Below are positions 10,112-19,311 of a stretch of DNA of 64,000 bases, in pieces. The notes under the pieces were generated by a model. It worked only from the letters and a program-made list of their open reading frames with translations, had not been told where the DNA came from and did not search any database. The DNA comes from Massilia yuzhufengensis (lineage in GTDB: Bacteria; Pseudomonadota; Gammaproteobacteria; Burkholderiales; Burkholderiaceae_D): positions 45,266 through 109,265 of the forward strand of contig NZ_FOLD01000019.1 in the NCBI RefSeq assembly GCF_900112225.1. Direction: 5' to 3'. The position numbers and the translations under genes are program-made. How positions within the stretch are numbered: position 1 is the first letter of the stretch; each line of letters opens with the position of its first letter.

Positions 10112-11287
10112 ATGCACAGTGAAAAAAACGGAAGCGCCGACAATCCGCTCAGCGACCCGCCCGCCGCCGCCAAGGCCGCCGGGCTGCGCTACGTCCTCGA
10201 CGACCGCCCCGGCATCCGGCGCGAGCAGGACGGCGAGGGTTTCCACTACCTCGACGCCAGCGGCGACCGGGTCACCGACGAGAACACGCTCGCCCGCATC
10301 AAATCGCTGGTGATCCCGCCCGCCTGGACCGAGGTCTGGATCTGCCCCCAGGCCAACGGCCACCTGCAGGCCACCGGCCGCGACGCCAAGGGGCGCAAGC
10401 AGTACCGTTACCACGCCAAGTGGCGCAGCGTGCGCGACGAGGTGAAGTACGAGCGCATGCTCAACTTCGGCCAGGCCCTGCCCGCCATCCGCGCCGAAGT
10501 CGACCGCGCCCTCGGCCTGCCCGGCCTGCCGCGCGAGAAGGTACTGGCCACCATCGTGGCCCTGCTGGAAGCGACCATGATGCGGGTCGGGAACGAGGAA
10601 TACGCGCGCACCAACAAGTCCTTCGGCCTGACCACGCTGCGCAACCGCCACGCCAAGGTGGAAGGCAGCGAAGTGGTGTTCAGCTTCCGCGGAAAGAGCG
10701 GGGTCTATCACAAGGTGCAGGTGCGCGACCGCCGCCTGGCCCGGATCATCGCGCGTTCGCGCGACCTGCCTGGCCAGGAGCTGTTCCAGTATGTCGACGA
10801 CGCGGGCGAGACCCACAGCATCGACTCGAGCGACGTCAACGACTACCTGCGCGGTATCACGGGCGAAGACTACACCGCCAAGGACTTCCGCACCTGGTCC
10901 GGTACCGTGCTGGCCGCGCTGGCGCTGCAGGAGTTCGAGAAGTTCGATTCGGAGGCCCAGGCCAAGAAGAATATCGTGCGCGCGATCGAGTCGGTATCCG
11001 AAAAGCTGGGCAACACGCCCTCGATCTGCCGCAAGTGCTACGTGCACCCGGCGGTGCTGGACGCCTACCTGGACGGCACGGTGCTGGAAGTGATGCGCGA
11101 ACGCACGGAGCAGCAGCTGCTCGAGGACCTGCACTCGCTGCAGCCCGAGGAAGCCGCGGTGCTGGCGATGCTGCAGCAGCGCCTGAGCCGCGAGCAGGAA
11201 GAGGAAAAGCTGCGGCCCAAGCCAAGGAAAACCCCGCGCGCGCCGCGCCGCCGCGCCACCACCCAAGCCCTGAGAGGAGCCGCATGA
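10112..11287 (+). CDS. DNA topoisomerase IB (poxvirus/eukaryotic type)
   Basis: A 391-residue type IB topoisomerase that relaxes supercoils through a 3'-phosphotyrosyl intermediate. The N-terminal domain has IPPAWTEVWICPQANGHLQATGRDAKGRKQYRYH cut across residues ~70-105. The catalytic domain carries KSFGLTTLRNRH, then DVNDYLRGITGEDYTAKDFRTWSG and the C-terminal SICRKCYVHP, where Tyr310 is the probable nucleophile. The basic tail (KPRKTPRAPRRRATT) may aid DNA binding. I start at the ATG preceded by GGGAAG. The stop overlaps the next gene's ATG (ATGA), so the two are translationally coupled. Confidence 0.92.
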   Translation: MHSEKNGSADNPLSDPPAAAKAAGLRYVLDDRPGIRREQDGEGFHYLDASGDRVTDENTLARIKSLVIPPAWTEVWICPQANGHLQATGRDAKGRKQYRYHAKWRSVRDEVKYERMLNFGQALPAIRAEVDRALGLPGLPREKVLATIVALLEATMMRVGNEEYARTNKSFGLTTLRNRHAKVEGSEVVFSFRGKSGVYHKVQVRDRRLARIIARSRDLPGQELFQYVDDAGETHSIDSSDVNDYLRGITGEDYTAKDFRTWSGTVLAALALQEFEKFDSEAQAKKNIVRAIESVSEKLGNTPSICRKCYVHPAVLDAYLDGTVLEVMRERTEQQLLEDLHSLQPEEAAVLAMLQQRLSREQEEEKLRPKPRKTPRAPRRRATTQALRGAA

Positions 11288-12354
11288 GCAAGCCACACGC
11301 ATCGCCCTGGACCATCGAACAGGTGGCCGCCTTCGAACACCAGGTCACCGGCGTATCGGTGTCCGAGGATGGCCGCATCTTTGTGAACTTCCCGCGCTGG
11401 ACCGAGGACACGGCGGTATCGGTCGCCGAAGTGGGCAAAGGGGGCGCGCTGCGCCCCTACCCCGACAAGCAATGGAACGCCTGGCGCAACGCCCGCAAGG
11501 ACGAGCTGGATCCAGGCGAGCACTGGGTCTGCGTGCAGAGCATCGTGGCCGACGGCCGCGGCAGCCTGTGGGTGCTTGATCCGGCCGCGCCGGCGCAGTC
11601 GCACCTGGTCGCCGGCGGCGCCAAGCTGGTGCAGGTGGACCTGGCGACCGACCGCGTGGCGCGCACCATCGCCTTCGACGACGAGGCCGCACCGCAGGGC
11701 TCCTACCTGAACGATGTGCGCTTCTCAAGCGACGGCAAGTTCGCCTTCATCACCGATTCCGGCGTGGTCGGCGCGATCCTGGTAGTGGAGCTAAAGAGCG
11801 GCAAGACGACGCGCCTGCTCGACGGCCATCCGTCGACCCAGGTGCAAAAAGGCCTGGACGTGAAGGCCGACGGCAAGGTGCTGCGCCGGCCGGACGGGCG
11901 CGGCGTGGAATTCTCGGCCGACGGCATCGCGCTGTCCGACGACGGAAGCTGGCTGTACTGGCAGGCGATCAAGGGCGACACCCTGTACCGCATCGCCACC
12001 GCCACCCTGCTTGGCAAGGGACTGGCGGGCAAGGACATCGGCGGCGAGGTCGAGGACTTCGGCAAGAACGGCGTCTCGGACGGCCTGCTGATCCCGCGCG
12101 GCTCCAACCGGATGCTGCTCAGCGCCGTGGAAGACGATGCGGTGAAGGTGCGCGACCTCGATGCGGGGCCCGAAGGCCGGCCCAGGGTGCTGGTGCACGA
12201 CAAGCGCCTGCGCTGGCCGGACACCTTCACCCAGGGCCCGGACGGCACGATCTACATCACCACCTCGCACATCCAGGATTCGGCCTTCTTCCAGCCGGAC
12301 GCGCCGCCGGCCCTGCCCACCGAACTGTGGAAACTGCAGGGCGGAGAGATCTAA
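11284..12354 (+). CDS. Major royal jelly / L-dopachrome tautomerase-related protein
   Basis: A 356-residue beta-propeller-like protein of the MRJP/yellow family, close in fold to SMP-30 lactonases. Typical blocks are VTGVSVSEDGRIFVNFPRWTED near the start, LWVLDPAAPAQ, and GVEFSADGIALSDDGSWLYWQAIKGDTLYRI; SHIQDSAFF is near the end. No signal peptide is visible. Bacterial members are of unknown substrate. Its ATG overlaps the stop of topoisomerase IB, an odd functional pairing. Its own stop is six bases from that of the convergent DUF4019 gene; both stop codons lie in the palindrome TAAGGCGCCTTA. Confidence 0.85.
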   Translation: MSKPHASPWTIEQVAAFEHQVTGVSVSEDGRIFVNFPRWTEDTAVSVAEVGKGGALRPYPDKQWNAWRNARKDELDPGEHWVCVQSIVADGRGSLWVLDPAAPAQSHLVAGGAKLVQVDLATDRVARTIAFDDEAAPQGSYLNDVRFSSDGKFAFITDSGVVGAILVVELKSGKTTRLLDGHPSTQVQKGLDVKADGKVLRRPDGRGVEFSADGIALSDDGSWLYWQAIKGDTLYRIATATLLGKGLAGKDIGGEVEDFGKNGVSDGLLIPRGSNRMLLSAVEDDAVKVRDLDAGPEGRPRVLVHDKRLRWPDTFTQGPDGTIYITTSHIQDSAFFQPDAPPALPTELWKLQGGEI

Positions 12355-12360
12355 GGCGCC

Positions 12361-12816
12361 TTACCTGACGGCGTAGCCCGACACCTTCCAGCTGCCGTCG
12401 GCTTCGCGCATCGGCACCACGGTCTCGATGGCGCCGGCCTTGTTGGCGAAGTCGGTCTGGTACTGGATCAGGACATATTCGCCGGCGGGCGCGCCCGGGA
12501 TCGCGCGGGTGTACTGGGCCGAGGCGAGCTTGCGCGACTTGACTGCGCCAAAGGGCGTGCGCGCCGCGCGCAGGGCCTGTTCCCATTGGGCCTGGGTGAC
12601 GGCGCCGCGGAAGGCGGCCGCGCCCTGGGCCCAGCTCTCGGCATAATTGGCATCGTCGGCCAGGGCCAGCCAGCTGGTGGCGGCCCAGGTGGCCGCCTGG
12701 GTCGCGGCCTGGTTGGATGCCTGCGCGTCGGCCGCCGGTGCGACGGCGGCGTCCTGCGCGCCGGCAGGCGGAACCACGACGGCAAGGGACAGCAAGGCTG
12801 CGGCGGCAAATCTCAT
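12361..12816 (-). CDS. DUF4019-like exported protein
   Basis: A 151-residue protein with a Sec signal peptide (MRFAAAALLSLAVVVPPAGA, then QDAAV), an Ala-rich linker, and a compact domain from about residue 45: WLALADDANYAESW, AFRGAVTQAQWEQALRAARTPFGAVKSRKL and YVLIQYQTDFANKAGAIETVVPM, ending DGSWKVSGYAVR. This pattern is that of DUF4019, a periplasmic domain of unknown role. I start at the ATG that gives a standard signal peptide; the in-frame ATG 42 bases upstream would add a non-signal prefix. No partner gene is close in the same direction. Confidence 0.75.
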   Translation of the reverse strand: MRFAAAALLSLAVVVPPAGAQDAAVAPAADAQASNQAATQAATWAATSWLALADDANYAESWAQGAAAFRGAVTQAQWEQALRAARTPFGAVKSRKLASAQYTRAIPGAPAGEYVLIQYQTDFANKAGAIETVVPMREADGSWKVSGYAVR

Positions 12817-12903
12817 GGGGGTCTCCGGTAGTGGACGGGGGGTTTTCCCGCCCAGCATACCGCAGCGCGGCGCGCGACAATATCGCGCTTTGTCACACCG
12901 GCC

Positions 12904-13653
12904 TTAGGCCCGCTTCGACTGGAACTCGGACGAGGCGATATCGGCCAGGTCGCACAGCGCCTGCAATTCGGCCGTGCGCAGGCGGCGCGGCTCGCGATCG
13001 ATCACGCACAGGGTGCCCATCGGCAGGCCGGAACGGTCGCGCAGCGGCACACCCGCATAGAAGCGGATATGCGGCTCGGCCAGCACCAGTGGATTGTCGC
13101 GGAAACGTTCGTCCGTACTGGCGTCTTCGACCATGAAGGGAGCGTCCTGCAGGATCGCATGCGAGCAGAACGCCCACTCGCGCGGGGTTTCCTGCGGTTC
13201 CAGGCCGATACGCGCCTTGAACCACTGGCGCCTGGCCGTCAGCAGCGACACCAGCGCGATCGGCGACGCAGTCACGGTGGCGGCGAGACGAACGATGCGG
13301 TTGAAGCGGATCTCCTGCGGGGAATCGACCATGCCGGAGGCAGCCAGCAGGGCCAGGCGCCGGGCTTCGTCGGGGCCGACTGGATAATCCTCGGTACCCT
13401 GCAGCAGGAATTCAGGGTCGCTCGGTACTGGCGGCGCCGATTCGCCGGAGAGCGAGCCCGAGAGCGGCCCGGCACGATCAAGCATGGCCTGGATGGTGCT
13501 GCGGCGCGTACGGCGGTGCCCGCCCGGCGTCTTCCACGATGCAATGGCGCCGCTTTCCATCCACAACTGTACGGTACTGGTCGCAACGCCAAGCATGCGC
13601 GCGGCGGCGCTGGTAGTGAGGATAACATCCTCTTCGGTATTCTTGCTGTGCAT
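12904..13653 (-). CDS. Excisionase-type HTH plus GAF domain regulator
   Basis: A 249-residue two-domain protein. Residues ~12-58 form a MerR/excisionase-like helix-turn-helix (TTSAAARMLGVATSTVQLWMESG, then WKTPGGHRRTRRSTI). A linker leads to a GAF domain (residues ~95-245) of the type found ahead of diguanylate cyclases and kinases, with EWAFCSHAILQDAPFMVEDASTDERF and FYAGVPLRDRSGLPMGTLCVID. No enzymatic output is present, so it is probably a ligand-responsive DNA-binding protein. It faces a chemoreceptor gene across a 199-bp AT-rich divergent intergenic region, which it may control. The ligand is unknown. Confidence 0.78.
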   Translation of the reverse strand: MHSKNTEEDVILTTSAAARMLGVATSTVQLWMESGAIASWKTPGGHRRTRRSTIQAMLDRAGPLSGSLSGESAPPVPSDPEFLLQGTEDYPVGPDEARRLALLAASGMVDSPQEIRFNRIVRLAATVTASPIALVSLLTARRQWFKARIGLEPQETPREWAFCSHAILQDAPFMVEDASTDERFRDNPLVLAEPHIRFYAGVPLRDRSGLPMGTLCVIDREPRRLRTAELQALCDLADIASSEFQSKRA

Positions 13654-13852
13654 TGGTGACCCTATATCGACCCGACAGTATAGCCTATCTACCCCAGTCG
13701 TTGACTATTGCCATGAGTAAATTACATGAGTTTTTGACATGTGAACATCACGTAAATTCAGTTGATGAAAAGTAATTGAACATGCAAAATGGCCATCAAT
13801 TAAACCATAGGTCGCTATTTGTGAATGACGGTTACTTAAATTTTTCGACAAA
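13654..13852. other. AT-rich divergent intergenic region
   Basis: The 199 bp between the HTH-GAF gene and the chemoreceptor is markedly more AT-rich than the window. A TTGACA hexamer lies at 13734-13739 on the plus strand without a well-spaced -10. A TATACT lies just upstream of the minus-strand gene (plus-strand AGTATA at 13676-13681). Both genes presumably have their promoters here. No FNR box is present. Confidence 0.4.
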
Positions 13853-15442
13853 ATGATCAAATTTTTCCAGCAAGCCGGACTTGCAACGAAACTGTATTCC
13901 GCTTTTGCACTCATCCTTGCCGTGACGCTGGTGCTGGCCGTCTTCGCAGTATCGCGCGTGAACAGCATCGAGCGCGCGCTGCAGGCCGCCGACACGGTGC
14001 GCAATGCGGAACTCGAGCCCCTGTACGCCGCGCGCGAAGCGCTGGCCCAGACCGGCATCGCCGCGCGCAATGCCTATATCTTCAAGGACGAGGCGGCGGC
14101 GAAACGCGAACTCGACCTGGTCGATGCGCGCAAGGCCGAGTACCTGGCGGCCCTCGCCCGCCTCGACCCGGTACTGGCCGATAACCAGCAGTATGCCAAG
14201 GTCCGCAGCGGGATGCTGACCATGGCGCGCGAACTGGAGCGCCCGCGCGCCTTCCGCGCCAGCGGCAACCTCGAAGGCTTCGGTAGCTTCCTGGTAGAGG
14301 AGTGCAGCCCCCTGCGGCGCCAGATCGTGGCCGACATCGATGTGCTGCTCAAGAATCTGCAGGTGCACACCGACACCGCAGTAACGGCCGCCAGGGAAGA
14401 AGCCAGCGGCGCCCGTTACTGGATCAGCGGCCTGGGCGCGCTGTCGGTGGCGCTGTGCGTGCTGGTCGGCCTGGTGCTGGTACGCAGCCTGTTGGACCAG
14501 CTCGGCGGCGAGCCGGCCTACGCCACCAGCGTGGCGCGCGCCATCGCCGGCGGCGAGTTGCACCAGCCGGTCGATACCGCGCGTGCCCGGCCGGCCAGCC
14601 TGCTGTTCGCCATGAGCGCCATGCGCGACGGCCTGAGCGGCATTGTCACCAGGGTGCGCGGCGGGACTAACGCCATCGCCTCGGCCTCGGCCGAAATCGC
14701 CTCGGGCAACCTCGACCTGTCGAACCGCACCGAGACCCAGGCCGCCGCCCTCGCCCAGGTCGCCAGCTCGATGAAGCAGCTGATCGAATCGGTGCGCCAG
14801 AATGCCGACTACGCGGCCCAGGCCAGCGCGCTGGCCACCAATGCCTCCGCCATTTCGGTCAAGGGCGGCGCCGCGGTGGAGGAAGTCGTCACCACCATGC
14901 AGTTGATCGACGCATCGTCGAAGAAGATCGTCGACATCATCTCGGTCATCGACGGCATCGCCTTCCAGACCAATATCCTGGCACTGAACGCGGCGGTCGA
15001 GGCGGCGCGCGCCGGCGAACAGGGCCGCGGCTTTGCCGTGGTCGCGAGCGAGGTGCGCAACCTGGCGCAACGCTCGGCAGCGGCAGCAAAAGAAATCAAG
15101 GCGCTGATCGAGGATTCGGTAAGCAAGGTCGGCACCGGCGCCGCGCTGGTGGGCGAAGCCGGGGAGACGATCCGCAAGGTGGTCGAGGGCGTGCATCGGG
15201 TCACCGACATCATGGGCCACATCAGCAGCGCTACCGGCGCCCAGCGCGCCGACATCGAGCAGGTCGACGGTGCGATCGCGCGCCTGGACGAGATGACGGT
15301 CCAGAACGCGGCGCTGGTCGAAGAAGCCGCGGCCGCGGCGCAGTCGCTGCAGACCCAGGCGGCGGAGCTGGCGGCGGTGGTCAATACCTTCCAGCTGGAA
15401 GCGCCCGCAAGTCTGCAGCAGCGCCGGCTGGTTCGTTCGTAG
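13853..15442 (+). CDS. Methyl-accepting chemotaxis protein
   Basis: A 529-residue chemoreceptor of Tar-like layout: first membrane segment ([20 protein letters not shown]), a four-helix-bundle periplasmic sensor of about 160 residues, second membrane segment ([20 protein letters not shown]), HAMP, and a signalling domain with the invariant hairpin tip [33 protein letters not shown]. There is no C-terminal pentapeptide for CheR/CheB docking. The sensor domain gives no clear ligand motif. No ribosome-binding site is obvious before the ATG, which follows a very AT-rich leader. A strong hairpin follows the stop. Confidence 0.92.
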   Translation: MIKFFQQAGLATKLYSAFALILAVTLVLAVFAVSRVNSIERALQAADTVRNAELEPLYAAREALAQTGIAARNAYIFKDEAAAKRELDLVDARKAEYLAALARLDPVLADNQQYAKVRSGMLTMARELERPRAFRASGNLEGFGSFLVEECSPLRRQIVADIDVLLKNLQVHTDTAVTAAREEASGARYWISGLGALSVALCVLVGLVLVRSLLDQLGGEPAYATSVARAIAGGELHQPVDTARARPASLLFAMSAMRDGLSGIVTRVRGGTNAIASASAEIASGNLDLSNRTETQAAALAQVASSMKQLIESVRQNADYAAQASALATNASAISVKGGAAVEEVVTTMQLIDASSKKIVDIISVIDGIAFQTNILALNAAVEAARAGEQGRGFAVVASEVRNLAQRSAAAAKEIKALIEDSVSKVGTGAALVGEAGETIRKVVEGVHRVTDIMGHISSATGAQRADIEQVDGAIARLDEMTVQNAALVEEAAAAAQSLQTQAAELAAVVNTFQLEAPASLQQRRLVRS

Positions 15443-15449
15443 CTGCGCA

Positions 15450-15467
15450 AGGCCGCGAAGGCGGCCT
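15450..15467. terminator. Bidirectional hairpin between chemoreceptor and CorC genes
   Basis: AGGCCGC and GCGGCCT form a perfect 7-bp stem around GAAG in the 29-bp gap between two convergent stop codons. It probably ends both transcripts, although no T tract is seen. Confidence 0.55.
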
Positions 15468-15471
15468 CGCG

Positions 15472-16776
15472 CTAGCCAGCCTCGCTGTCGACTTTCGGCA
15501 CATGCCTGACCAGGATCTGATCGATCCGATAGTGGTCGACATCGAGCACCTCGAACTTGACGCCCTGGTACACGACGCTGTCGGTCCGCTTCGGCACCTT
15601 GCGCAGCATGTACATCATGAAGCCGGCGGCGGTCTCGTAGTGGTCTTCCTCGGGCAAGCTCTCGATGCCGACGGTGCGCTTGACCTCGCCGACCGGCGTA
15701 CTGCCGTCGATCAGCCATGATCCATCCTCGCGTTGCATGATCTGGTCGTCTTCGTCGAGCGGACTGCCCCAGCGCCCCATGACGGTCAGCATGATGTCGC
15801 TCAGGGTGATCACACCCATGACCAGGGCGTACTCGTTGATCACGACGGCAAACGTCTCCTTGCTGGCGCGGAACTTGTCGAGCAGCTCGGACAGGGTCAG
15901 CGTGTCGGGGATGATCAGGACGGTGCGAATGCTCGATTCATTGAGCTGAAACAGTGATTGCTTGTTCAGGAGCCGTACCAGGATGTCGCGCGTGTCGATG
16001 TAGCCGATCACCCGGTCGATCGTGCCATCGCAAACGGGAAATTTGGAGTGCGTGGCGATCTTCTGGCGAATGCTCTCTTCGGTCTCGGTCAGGGTGAGGT
16101 GCACGATACTGTCGCGATTGGTCATGGCCGATGCGACGGAACGCGACTCCAGCTCGAACACGTTCTCGATGAAGTGCTGTTCCTGCTTTTGCAGTACGCC
16201 TGCCTGGGCGCCGGCCTCGACGGCAGCAGAGATTTCGTCGAAGGTGATGCTGTCTTCGCGCGTCATGTCGACCTTGAAAATCCGGAAGATCAGGTTGGCG
16301 AGATGATTCAATACCCAGGTCAGGGGCTTGCAGAGCCGGATGAATACCAGCACCGGACGGATGACCGCCACCGCGATGCGCTCGGGCGCGATCATCGCCA
16401 GCCGCTTGGGCATCAGGTCGGCGAACAGGATGAACACGAAGGTGACAAACAGGAAGGACGAGGCAAAGCCGATGTTCTCGAGCGAGGGACCATCGTAGAC
16501 GCGCGCGATCCAGGCGATGAAGAAGGGCCGCAGGGCGCCCTCCCCCAGGATGCCGCCGAGGATGGCGATCGCGTTCAGTCCGATCTGGGAGGCGGCGAAA
16601 AACTCGGCCGAATGCATCTGGAGCGCCATGACCTTGAGGGCGCGCTCGTCCCCCGCTTCGGCCAGCAGCTTGAGCTTGATCTTGCGCGCCCCGGCAAAGG
16701 CGATCTCCGTCAATGACAGGAAACCCGCCGCCAGCACCAGGAGAATCATCATCACTGCATGTTGAAACAAGCTCAC
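15472..16776 (-). CDS. CNNM/CorC-family (HlyC/TlyC) membrane transporter-like protein
   Basis: A 434-residue protein with a DUF21/CNNM transmembrane domain in the first ~200 residues (VMMILLVLAAGFLSLTEIAFAGARKIKLKLL, SSFLFVTFVFILFADLMPKRLAMIAP), two CBS motifs (ASAMTNRDSIVHLTLTE and TLTLSELLDKFRASKETFAVVINEYALVMGVITLSDIM), and a C-terminal CorC_HlyC domain (QREDGSWLIDGSTPVGEVKR). Family members handle Mg2+/Co2+ efflux; the haemolysin name is historical. It stands alone between the chemoreceptor and pncB. Confidence 0.9.
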   Translation of the reverse strand: MSLFQHAVMMILLVLAAGFLSLTEIAFAGARKIKLKLLAEAGDERALKVMALQMHSAEFFAASQIGLNAIAILGGILGEGALRPFFIAWIARVYDGPSLENIGFASSFLFVTFVFILFADLMPKRLAMIAPERIAVAVIRPVLVFIRLCKPLTWVLNHLANLIFRIFKVDMTREDSITFDEISAAVEAGAQAGVLQKQEQHFIENVFELESRSVASAMTNRDSIVHLTLTETEESIRQKIATHSKFPVCDGTIDRVIGYIDTRDILVRLLNKQSLFQLNESSIRTVLIIPDTLTLSELLDKFRASKETFAVVINEYALVMGVITLSDIMLTVMGRWGSPLDEDDQIMQREDGSWLIDGSTPVGEVKRTVGIESLPEEDHYETAAGFMMYMLRKVPKRTDSVVYQGVKFEVLDVDHYRIDQILVRHVPKVDSEAG

Positions 16777-16856
16777 GGGACACCCGAAATCAAACCCAGC
16801 GACAATCCGCTGCCAACATTATATGTTTTGCAATTATTTATGGCAACGCGCGCGGC

Positions 16857-18050
16857 TCAACCCTCCCCCGGGTGATGAAACACCTGCCTCAGGTAGGCCA
16901 GGAAGGTTTCATCGGTACACATCGACTTGCCGGGCGAATCCGACAGCTTGGCCACCGGCTGCCCATTGCAGCGCGTGAGCTTCATGACGATGTTGAGCGC
17001 CTGGAAGGGCGTGTCGTTGGTCAGCTTGGTGCCGATACCGAAGCCCAGCATCGTGCGGTCGGCGAAATGGCGGTACAGGCTCAGCGCCTTGGGCACCGTC
17101 AGCGCATCCGAGAACACCAGGCGCTTGGTGCGCGCATCGATGCGCAGCCGCGCGTAATGCGCCAGCGCTTTCTCGCCCCACTCCACCGGGTCGCCCGAAT
17201 CGTGGCGCAGGCCGTCGAACAGCTTGGCGAAATACAGGTCGAAGTCGTCCAGGAAGGCGTCCATGCCGACCACGTCGGTGAGTGCGGTGCCCAGGTCGCC
17301 GCGGTATTCCTGCACCCAGTCTTCCAGCGCGGCTTTCTGGAAGTCGCGCAGGCGCACGCCGAAGGCCTGGTAGGCCTGCAGGTATTCGTGCGCCATGGTC
17401 CCGATGGGCACCAGGCCGTATTTATAGGCCAGGTAGACGTTCGAGGTGCCCTTGAAGAACTGCGGCAGTTCGCGCGCCAGGGTCGCCACCACTTCGTCGT
17501 GCCACTCGCCCGAAAAACGCCGGCGCACACCGAAGTCAAAGAACTCGAAGGGCGTGGCGCGCGGCGCCTCGCGCGCGAAGGCGCGCAGCTCGTCGACCTT
17601 CTGCTGCAGGCGCACGCGCGCCTCGGCGATCGCAAGCTCGCGGTCGAAGCGGCGGAAATACAGCTCGTTGACGATATAGAGCACGAAGATCTCGAAGCCC
17701 ATCACGTGTACCAGCGGGCCGGTGGCGCGGATACGCAGGTGCGGGCCGTCGGTCTCGACGTGGATGAACTTGCGCTGGAAGCGGAACAGCGTGAGCAGGT
17801 CGGCGAAGTCGCTCTTGATGAAGCGCAGGCCGCGCAGGTATGCCACTTCGTCTTCGGTAAACATCAGCGAGCACAGGTGATCGAGCTCGCGCTCCACATC
17901 GTCCTTCAACTCGGCCAGCGGGTAGGCCGGCGCGTTGCGGCAGCGGAACTCGTATTCGCCCACCGCGTCCGGATGGCTGTGCAGCAGCGCCTGCCACATC
18001 GTGAACTTGTAGAGATCGGTCTCCAGCAGGCTGCGGACAACGTGGTTCAT
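16857..18050 (-). CDS. pncB: Nicotinate phosphoribosyltransferase
   Basis: A 397-residue enzyme of normal length that joins nicotinate to PRPP, with ATP hydrolysis, in the NAD salvage pathway. The opening [32 protein letters not shown] is the classical PncB start. Later come [47 protein letters not shown] and [11 protein letters not shown], which line the nicotinate/PRPP site. It begins 8 bases after the stop of a SET-domain gene in the same direction, so the two are very likely co-transcribed. The link between them is unclear. Confidence 0.95.
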   Translation of the reverse strand: MNHVVRSLLETDLYKFTMWQALLHSHPDAVGEYEFRCRNAPAYPLAELKDDVERELDHLCSLMFTEDEVAYLRGLRFIKSDFADLLTLFRFQRKFIHVETDGPHLRIRATGPLVHVMGFEIFVLYIVNELYFRRFDRELAIAEARVRLQQKVDELRAFAREAPRATPFEFFDFGVRRRFSGEWHDEVVATLARELPQFFKGTSNVYLAYKYGLVPIGTMAHEYLQAYQAFGVRLRDFQKAALEDWVQEYRGDLGTALTDVVGMDAFLDDFDLYFAKLFDGLRHDSGDPVEWGEKALAHYARLRIDARTKRLVFSDALTVPKALSLYRHFADRTMLGFGIGTKLTNDTPFQALNIVMKLTRCNGQPVAKLSDSPGKSMCTDETFLAYLRQVFHHPGEG

Positions 18051-18058
18051 CGCGATCC

Positions 18059-18568
18059 TCAGGTGGTGGCGGGCTTCGGCGCGCGCTTGCCGGTTTTCTT
18101 CTTGGGGGCGAGCATGGTGCCGGTGCAGCCGGGCGTGCCGCAGCGGCAGGCGAACAGCTTCTTGAGCGCGGGCGTGTGGCGCTCGTCGTAGATCAGCGCG
18201 TAGTTGTAGTTCAGCTCTTCGCCCGCTTCGATGTCGTGCATCGCGTGGATGTAGACGCGGCCTTCGTCTTCGAAGGCTTCGCAGTTGGGCGAGCAGGCGT
18301 GGTTGATCCAGCGCGCCGCATTGCCGCGCCGGCCGCCGTCGATCACGCGGCCGTCCGCCAGCGTGAAGTAGAAGGTATGGTTGATCGGGCCGCCGGCGTC
18401 AAGGGCGCGCTGGGTCGCTTCGTCCCAGGTGATGCGCTCGCCGCGGTATTCGATGATGCGCTCCCCGGCGCCGATGGGCCGCAGTGCGAACACGCCGTTG
18501 CCGTGGACTGGGGAGGTGCGGACTTCGTAGCTGGCGCTGGCGCCGGCGGAGGGTGTGCGTGGGCTCAT
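18059..18568 (-). CDS. SET domain protein (lysine methyltransferase-like)
   Basis: A 169-residue protein that is almost entirely a SET domain. The N-terminal strand [31 protein letters not shown], the knot motif [16 protein letters not shown] and [14 protein letters not shown] give the AdoMet site. A post-SET zinc cluster ([14 protein letters not shown]) and a basic tail ([10 protein letters not shown]) follow. It should transfer a methyl group from S-adenosylmethionine to a protein lysine; the target is unknown. In betaproteobacteria such genes are isolated rather than part of a chromatin system. It lies directly upstream of pncB. Confidence 0.88.
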   Translation of the reverse strand: MSPRTPSAGASASYEVRTSPVHGNGVFALRPIGAGERIIEYRGERITWDEATQRALDAGGPINHTFYFTLADGRVIDGGRRGNAARWINHACSPNCEAFEDEGRVYIHAMHDIEAGEELNYNYALIYDERHTPALKKLFACRCGTPGCTGTMLAPKKKTGKRAPKPATT

Positions 18569-18681
18569 CGGATCATTATATGGAAGGCGGGGCCGCCCTG
18601 CCGGGGGCAGGCCGGGAAATCGGCTGGTCCGCCATTATGGAGCCAATCACGGCCCGCATGCCGCACTCTTCCTGCCGCGCG

Positions 18682-19311
18682 TCAAGGCAGGCGCAGGTCC
18701 GCGCTGCTGCGCAAGCGCTCCAGGCTCCAGCCGGCGCCAAGCAGGATCATGCGCGTGCTGAAATCGTCGCGGCGCCACGGCGCCTCTTCCGGCGGCAGGT
18801 AGGCCAGGCGCTTGTCGCGCAGCTCGGCATAGGCCAGGGCGTGCGTGCGCCCCAGCGCCTGCCAGAGCGCATGGGCGCCGGGGGACTGGCGGGCGCCGCT
18901 GATCAGGCAGCGTCCGCCCGCCAGCCACCAGCGGTAGACCGCGCCCGCGATGCCGCGCCGCTGGTAGGCCGGCGCATATTTGGAATGCGGCGCGCGCAGG
19001 TGGCGGTCGGCGCGCCGGCCGAGTTCCACCAGGCGGTTGAATACCGTGTAGCCAGCCAGCCGGCCCAGCATGGCGTCCTCCGCGTAGACATAGTGCTCGC
19101 CGTCGGCCTCGCGGTGGCGGAACACCAGGCCCGGAAAATCGACCGGGACCGGCGCCAGCCCATGCAGGCGGTGACCCGGCTGGCGCATCCGGCGGTACAG
19201 GTCGTCCAGTTCGTCCACCAGTTCGCCGGGGCGGTGACTGACGTCGATGCGCAGCTCGGCCGGATCCGCCTGGCGCCACCATGCCGGCGCCAGTGCCAGT
19301 GCCGGGTTCAC
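18682..19311 (-). CDS. Acetyltransferase-like protein paired with the beta-helix gene
   Basis: A 209-residue soluble protein I do not place in a named family. The central part (VFRHREADGEHYVYAEDAMLGRLAGYTVF, YAPAYQRRGIAGAVYRWWLAGGRCLISGARQSPGAHALWQALG) has the look of a GNAT-like acyltransferase core, with QRRGIAG in the position of the acetyl-CoA-binding R/Q-x-x-G-x-G/A loop. The start is GTG, supported by a GGGAG six bases upstream and a four-base GTGA overlap with the stop of the beta-helix gene. That tight coupling implies the two proteins act together, perhaps as modifier and scaffold. This is inference. Confidence 0.65.
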   Translation of the reverse strand: MNPALALAPAWWRQADPAELRIDVSHRPGELVDELDDLYRRMRQPGHRLHGLAPVPVDFPGLVFRHREADGEHYVYAEDAMLGRLAGYTVFNRLVELGRRADRHLRAPHSKYAPAYQRRGIAGAVYRWWLAGGRCLISGARQSPGAHALWQALGRTHALAYAELRDKRLAYLPPEEAPWRRDDFSTRMILLGAGWSLERLRSSADLRLP

